64,000 bases of DNA, from contig NZ_JACGWT010000001.1 of the NCBI RefSeq assembly GCF_014137855.1, forward strand, positions 558,001-622,000, written 5' to 3'. Positions 60,896 to 64,000 of the stretch are shown here, piece after piece. How positions within the stretch are numbered: position 1 is the stretch's first letter; each line of letters starts with the position of its first letter. The notes under the pieces were generated by a model that did not search any database, had not been told where the DNA came from, and saw only the letters and a list, made by a program, of their open reading frames with translations. The stretch comes from Microlunatus kandeliicorticis (GTDB lineage Bacteria > Actinomycetota > Actinomycetes > Propionibacteriales > Propionibacteriaceae). A program made the translations under genes and the position numbers.

Positions 60896-61315
60896 ATGAC
60901 CGACACCCAGCAGAGCACCACCGCCGCCGCCCCGGCGGCCGTCCGTCCACGCAGCACCCTGTTCAGCGCCCTGATCGGGCTCGCCGCGCTCGCCGTGCTG
61001 CTGCAGGGCCTGTGGGCGGGTCTGTTCATCCACGAGGGCCGGAAGTACGACGACTCCTGGGTCGAGGTGCACGCCCGCGGGGCCGACGTGGCCATCGCGC
61101 TCGCGCTGGTCGCCACCATCGTGGCGATCGTCAAGCTCCGCTCGCGGCTGGACATCCTGGTCGGCAGCATCGCCTTCACCGTGCTGCTGGTGCTCGAGGC
61201 GTTCCTCGGCGGGCTGATCGGCGACTCCCCGGCCGTGACGGCGGTGCACTTCCCGTTGGCCATGGCGCTGATGGGGCTGGCGGTCTGGTTGCCGCTCCGC
61301 GCCACCCGCCGCTGA
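60896..61315 (+). CDS. Four-helix membrane protein, 139 aa, unknown function
   Basis: ATG 60896 follows an AGGAC site. Four hydrophobic helices: FSALIGLAALAVLLQGLWAG, ADVAIALALVATIVAIV, ILVGSIAFTVLLVLEAFLGG and VHFPLAMALMGLAVWLPL. The loop after helix 1 (HEGRKYDDSWVEVHARG) and the His-Ala pattern in helix 2 resemble small actinobacterial membrane proteins (DUF6220-like), but I do not assign a function. It lies alone, 121 bases after the lipoprotein gene and 61 before the next. Confidence 0.7.
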   Translation: MTDTQQSTTAAAPAAVRPRSTLFSALIGLAALAVLLQGLWAGLFIHEGRKYDDSWVEVHARGADVAIALALVATIVAIVKLRSRLDILVGSIAFTVLLVLEAFLGGLIGDSPAVTAVHFPLAMALMGLAVWLPLRATRR

Positions 61316-61376
61316 CCGGGGGGTCTCCTCGCCGGAGGCTCAACGTCGTCTTAACCGACCGCGCCACCCTGACCGG

Positions 61377-62504
61377 GTGGTGCGGACTCGGGGGATCCGG
61401 ACGGCGTCTGCGCCGTCGCGCCGGCTGGCGCTCGGTGTCGTGGGCATCGTCGTCGCGTCGTTGGTGCTGCCCGTCCTGATCCCCTTCGGTCTCGCGGTCG
61501 CGGGTGCCGGCGAGGGGACGTGGTCGGCTCGGGCCGCGGACTGGGTGCGCGACCACGGCGGGGCGGCACTCGTCGACACCGTCGAGAACGCCTGGTACAC
61601 GCTGCGGGCACCGTCCGACGCGTCGCCGCCGTCGTCCGCGCTGCCCGCGCCCGCCGGGGCGCCGGTGGCCGCCGGCCACGGGCCGGCGACCGTGCTCCCG
61701 GTGATCACCGGCCGGCCGACGCTGGCCGGTGAAGCGCGCTGGTATCCCGGGCGTCCGGGACGGGACGGTCGTCCGAGCCTCTACACCGCCTGGTTCCGCC
61801 CCGACGCGGCCCACGCCGGCGTGGTGGTCGGGGTGGCGTCGTTGCGCACCGCCTCGCTGCGGTTCCGGTTGTTCACCGGAACCGTCCAGCCGGTGACCGG
61901 TGCGGCCGGGCCCCACGCAGTGGATCCGAGCCGGGATCCCGGGCTGGTGGCGATCTTCAACTCGGGCTGGCGGATGGCCGACGTGCACGACGGCTTCTTC
62001 CTCGACGGCCGGACCTACCGTCCCCTGGTGCCCGGCCAGGCGTCGGCGGTGATCGACCGCCAGGGCCGGCTGACCGTGGGGTCCTGGGGCCGTGAGGTCG
62101 GCCCCGGGCCCGGCGTCGTCGCCGTCCGGCAGAACCTCCGGCTGATCGTCGACGGCGGGACGCTCACCCCCGGGCTCGACGCGAATCCGCACCAGGCCTG
62201 GGGGAGCGCCAAGAACCAGTTTGAGTACACCGACCGGTCCGCCCTCGGCGTCGACCGGTCGGGGAACGTGATCTATCTGGCCGGCCGCGGTCTCACCCTG
62301 CACACGCTCGCGGTGGCGCTGGTGGACGCCGGGGCGGTGCGCGGGATGGAGCTCGACATCCACAGCGGGCTGCCGATGATGAGCCTGTGGACGCCGGGTC
62401 CGCACGGTCCGGTCGGACGCAAGCTGCTGCCGACGATGATCTCCCCGCTTGACCGCTACCTCCGTCCCGAGCAGCGCGACTTCTTCGACGCCACGCTGCG
62501 CTGA
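61377..62504 (+). CDS. Phosphodiester-glycosidase (NAGPA)-type domain protein, membrane-anchored
   Basis: 375 aa from GTG 61377. A basic start and one hydrophobic helix (LALGVVGIVVASLVLPVLIP, about 18-37) anchor the protein. The extracytoplasmic domain carries IFNSGWRMADVHDGFFLDGR, ALGVDRSGNVIYLAGRG and LVDAGAVRGMELDIHSG. These match the phosphodiester-glycosidase fold (PF09992), where an N-x-G/D-x-G framework handles sugar phosphodiesters. In Actinobacteria the natural substrate, possibly cell-wall glycan decorations, is not known. It is convergent with the BLUF gene, four bases apart. Confidence 0.75.
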   Translation: MVRTRGIRTASAPSRRLALGVVGIVVASLVLPVLIPFGLAVAGAGEGTWSARAADWVRDHGGAALVDTVENAWYTLRAPSDASPPSSALPAPAGAPVAAGHGPATVLPVITGRPTLAGEARWYPGRPGRDGRPSLYTAWFRPDAAHAGVVVGVASLRTASLRFRLFTGTVQPVTGAAGPHAVDPSRDPGLVAIFNSGWRMADVHDGFFLDGRTYRPLVPGQASAVIDRQGRLTVGSWGREVGPGPGVVAVRQNLRLIVDGGTLTPGLDANPHQAWGSAKNQFEYTDRSALGVDRSGNVIYLAGRGLTLHTLAVALVDAGAVRGMELDIHSGLPMMSLWTPGPHGPVGRKLLPTMISPLDRYLRPEQRDFFDATLR

Positions 62505-62508
62505 CCGC

Positions 62509-62925
62509 TCAGGCGGCGCGGCGGAACAGCGTCAGCAGCTCCTCGCCGACCGTCGAGGTGCGCAGCGCCTCCTCGACGGTGGACGGCCGACTCATCAGGT
62601 CGGTCCAGCCCTCGAGGTCGACCGGGCCGTCGGTCAGGTCGCGGAAGCTCATCGACCAGTCCGGGAACAGCCGATCGGGACGCTCGTCGGCCCACAACGG
62701 GACCACGTCATGGTGCCGGGGATCCACGCTGATCGTCGCGTAGAGCGAGCGCACGGTCTCCTCCTCACCCTCGAGCAGCTGGATGATCCGGCCGTCCCGG
62801 TAGAGCAGCATCCCGGTGACGCCGGCCGCCCGGTTGTTGGCCAGGCTCTGGCCGAGGATGCCCTCGAGGGTGCTGCGGGTGAACGGTCCGGTGGCGGCGC
62901 TGCTGTAGACCAGGGCGAAGGGCAC
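62509..62925 (-). CDS. BLUF-domain blue-light photoreceptor, stand-alone
   Basis: 138 aa, little more than the BLUF domain itself. Key positions are present: Tyr7 in LVYSSA (flavin-contact Tyr), Asn30-Asn31 with GVTGMLLY (35-42), Gln49 in RIIQLLEGEEE (the signalling Gln) and Trp90 in DWSMSF. The protein should bind FAD and show the light-driven red shift of BLUF proteins. There is no output domain, so it must act through a partner, as other short BLUF proteins do. GTG 62925 has TAGGCT seven bases upstream. Nothing beside it suggests its target. Confidence 0.92.
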   Translation of the reverse strand: MPFALVYSSAATGPFTRSTLEGILGQSLANNRAAGVTGMLLYRDGRIIQLLEGEEETVRSLYATISVDPRHHDVVPLWADERPDRLFPDWSMSFRDLTDGPVDLEGWTDLMSRPSTVEEALRTSTVGEELLTLFRRAA

Positions 62926-62932
62926 GGGCGTG

Positions 62933-62938
62933 AGCCTA
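62933..62938 (-). promoter_or_regulatory. -10 box of the leaderless BLUF gene
   Basis: Minus-strand TAGGCT, seven bases before the GTG at 62925. No -35 seen. Confidence 0.38.
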
Positions 62939-63004
62939 GAGGCGGCTCCGCCGCCGTCGTCCCAGGGGCCGCGGGCCGGCTGACGGGCGTTTCGATCACG
63001 GAGC

Positions 63005-63871
63005 TCAGTCGCGCGCGAGCGACCGCGTCAGCGCGTCGAGCGAGGGCCACGGGGGTCCCTGCCGCAGCGTCCGGACGAAGGTGTGGGCCCACCGCTCACG
63101 GTCGGGGAACGCGTCGCCGCGCTGCCAGCGCCACGCGGCGACGACGGCCAGCACCAGCTGACGGCAGTGGGCGAGCAACGACGGGTCGAGCCCGGGGTAG
63201 TGCGCGCAGGCGGCGTCCGGCACGTGGGCCAGGTCGAAGGCGACCGGGCCGACGCAGAGCGTCTCGAAGTCGATGAACCGTGGCCCGTCCGCGGTGCGGA
63301 GCACGTTGCCGCGGTGCGGTTCGCCGTGCAGCAGCTGCTCGGGGGCGCCGCGCTGCTCGACCGCAGCGCGCAGCCGGGCCATCCGTCCGGCCAGGAACGT
63401 CCGGTCGTCGTCGGTCAGCGCGGGGGACTCTGCCGGGCTCTCGATGACCGTCAGGGCCTCGCCCACCCGGTCGGTCCACCGTGGGACGGGCAGGGCGAGC
63501 GTCCGCATCCCCGCGTGCAGCCGGGCGAGCGCGTCGGCGTAGGCGGACGGCGTGAGCTCCGGAGCGGCCGGCGGGTAGTAGACCCACAGGGTCACCGCGA
63601 ACCCGTCGTGGGTCCGGACCACCGGGTCGAGGTCCGGCAGCACGTCCCCCACCGGGCAGCCGGCGTCGCGGAGCGCGAGCGCGCGGTCGAGCTCGAGAGC
63701 GGTGCCGTGGCCGGCGGCCTCGCCGACCCGGGCCAGCACCTCGCACGGCGTGAGCCGCAGGGCCACCTTGTTCGAGTCGTGCAGCACGACCGCATCGTCG
63801 GCGGACAGCCCCACCGACCGGGCCACCGCGAGGGCGGCCCCGGTCGCGCGGGCGAGGTCGGCAGGGCGCAC
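63005..63871 (-). CDS. Aminoglycoside-phosphotransferase-fold kinase
   Basis: 288 aa. The catalytic loop LLHGEPHRGNVLR (near 184-196) and the metal-binding FIDFETLCVGPVAFDLAHV (near 203-221) are the hallmarks of the APH/choline-kinase fold, which transfers phosphate from ATP to a small-molecule hydroxyl. The N-lobe is short but carries VVLHDSNKVALRL. The substrate cannot be told: antibiotic resistance is possible, metabolic kinases are more usual. GTG 63871 has TAGGGT six bases upstream. Confidence 0.88.
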   Translation of the reverse strand: MRPADLARATGAALAVARSVGLSADDAVVLHDSNKVALRLTPCEVLARVGEAAGHGTALELDRALALRDAGCPVGDVLPDLDPVVRTHDGFAVTLWVYYPPAAPELTPSAYADALARLHAGMRTLALPVPRWTDRVGEALTVIESPAESPALTDDDRTFLAGRMARLRAAVEQRGAPEQLLHGEPHRGNVLRTADGPRFIDFETLCVGPVAFDLAHVPDAACAHYPGLDPSLLAHCRQLVLAVVAAWRWQRGDAFPDRERWAHTFVRTLRQGPPWPSLDALTRSLARD

Positions 63872-63877
63872 ACCGCG

Positions 63878-63883
63878 ACCCTA
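63878..63883 (-). promoter_or_regulatory. -10 box of the leaderless phosphotransferase gene
   Basis: Minus-strand TAGGGT, six bases before the GTG at 63871. The 117 bases from 63884 to the right edge show no gene. Confidence 0.38.
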
Positions 63884-64000
63884 GGGCGTCCGAGTCTGGT
63901 CGGTCGCTGAGCAACGGGTGAGCAGACGCTGAGAGGGACGGCTCCCGTCGCTCCGCTGTCACCTCGCGGTCACCTGTCGTCACCGTCCGTTGGGCCACCG

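Noticed and set aside
1-64000. CRISPR array, rRNA operon, prophage structural genes or an integrase
   Set aside because: No spaced direct repeats, rRNA signatures, capsid/terminase proteins or recombinase were found on either strand.

Overview
The window is chromosomal DNA of a high-GC actinobacterium. The evidence is the strong G/C bias at third codon positions, frequent GTG starts, many 4-base GTGA/ATGA stop-start overlaps, several genes that look leaderless (a TAnnnT box 6-7 bases before the start codon), and families typical of Actinobacteria (COG4705, DinB/mycothiol-type MDMPI, PIM/SqdX-like GT4). A Propionibacteriales-like host is my guess only; no rRNA or other taxonomic marker is present.

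Layout. 1-18405 is ordinary chromosome: the end of a ClC channel gene; a LysR regulator; a DUF421-UDG operon divergent from a TDT transporter; a coupled set of SDR, small membrane protein and GH15 glucoamylase/trehalase; a K+ channel; a PrsW-type protease; UspA; a pair of MutS-like ATPases; a dynamin-type GTPase with an MFS carrier; and a phosphatase-DUF211-VIT-like operon. 18406-20142 is a graveyard: an IS256-family transposase remnant, a frameshifted AbiEi antitoxin gene, an internally deleted AbiEii toxin gene, and a 3' fragment of tRNA-Tyr that looks like an attachment-site scar.

20143-41905 is a defence block of ten genes, all on the minus strand. Reading in its own direction it has a small basic protein, then a complete class 1 DISARM set (drmD SNF2 helicase, drmMI adenine methylase, drmA helicase, drmB DUF1998 protein, drmC phospholipase-D-fold nuclease). 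These are followed by four tightly coupled genes that are not part of canonical DISARM: a 508-aa helical protein with one hydrophobic segment, a 433-aa protein of unknown function, a two-HKD PLD-fold protein, and a second SNF2 helicase. This four-gene module is the best candidate here for an undescribed system, either a DISARM accessory or an independent system carried with it. A promoter-like element (41912-41942) sits directly before the first gene of the block.

42188-64000 returns to GC-rich chromosome: two Bcr/CflA-type efflux genes (the first preceded by a 15-codon upstream ORF), metallophosphoesterase, S9 peptidase, pyroglutamyl-peptidase-like protein, aldo/keto reductase, an ArsR-SRPBCC-MDMPI operon with a clear palindromic operator, COG4705 / DedA / DMT membrane proteins, a 19-bp tandem repeat, a GT-C membrane enzyme, a GT4 glycosyltransferase followed by a two-component system, a glucose/sorbosone-dehydrogenase-like lipoprotein, a phosphodiester-glycosidase-family protein, a BLUF photoreceptor and an APH-fold phosphotransferase. 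Most long ORFs antisense to these genes are GC-rich shadows.
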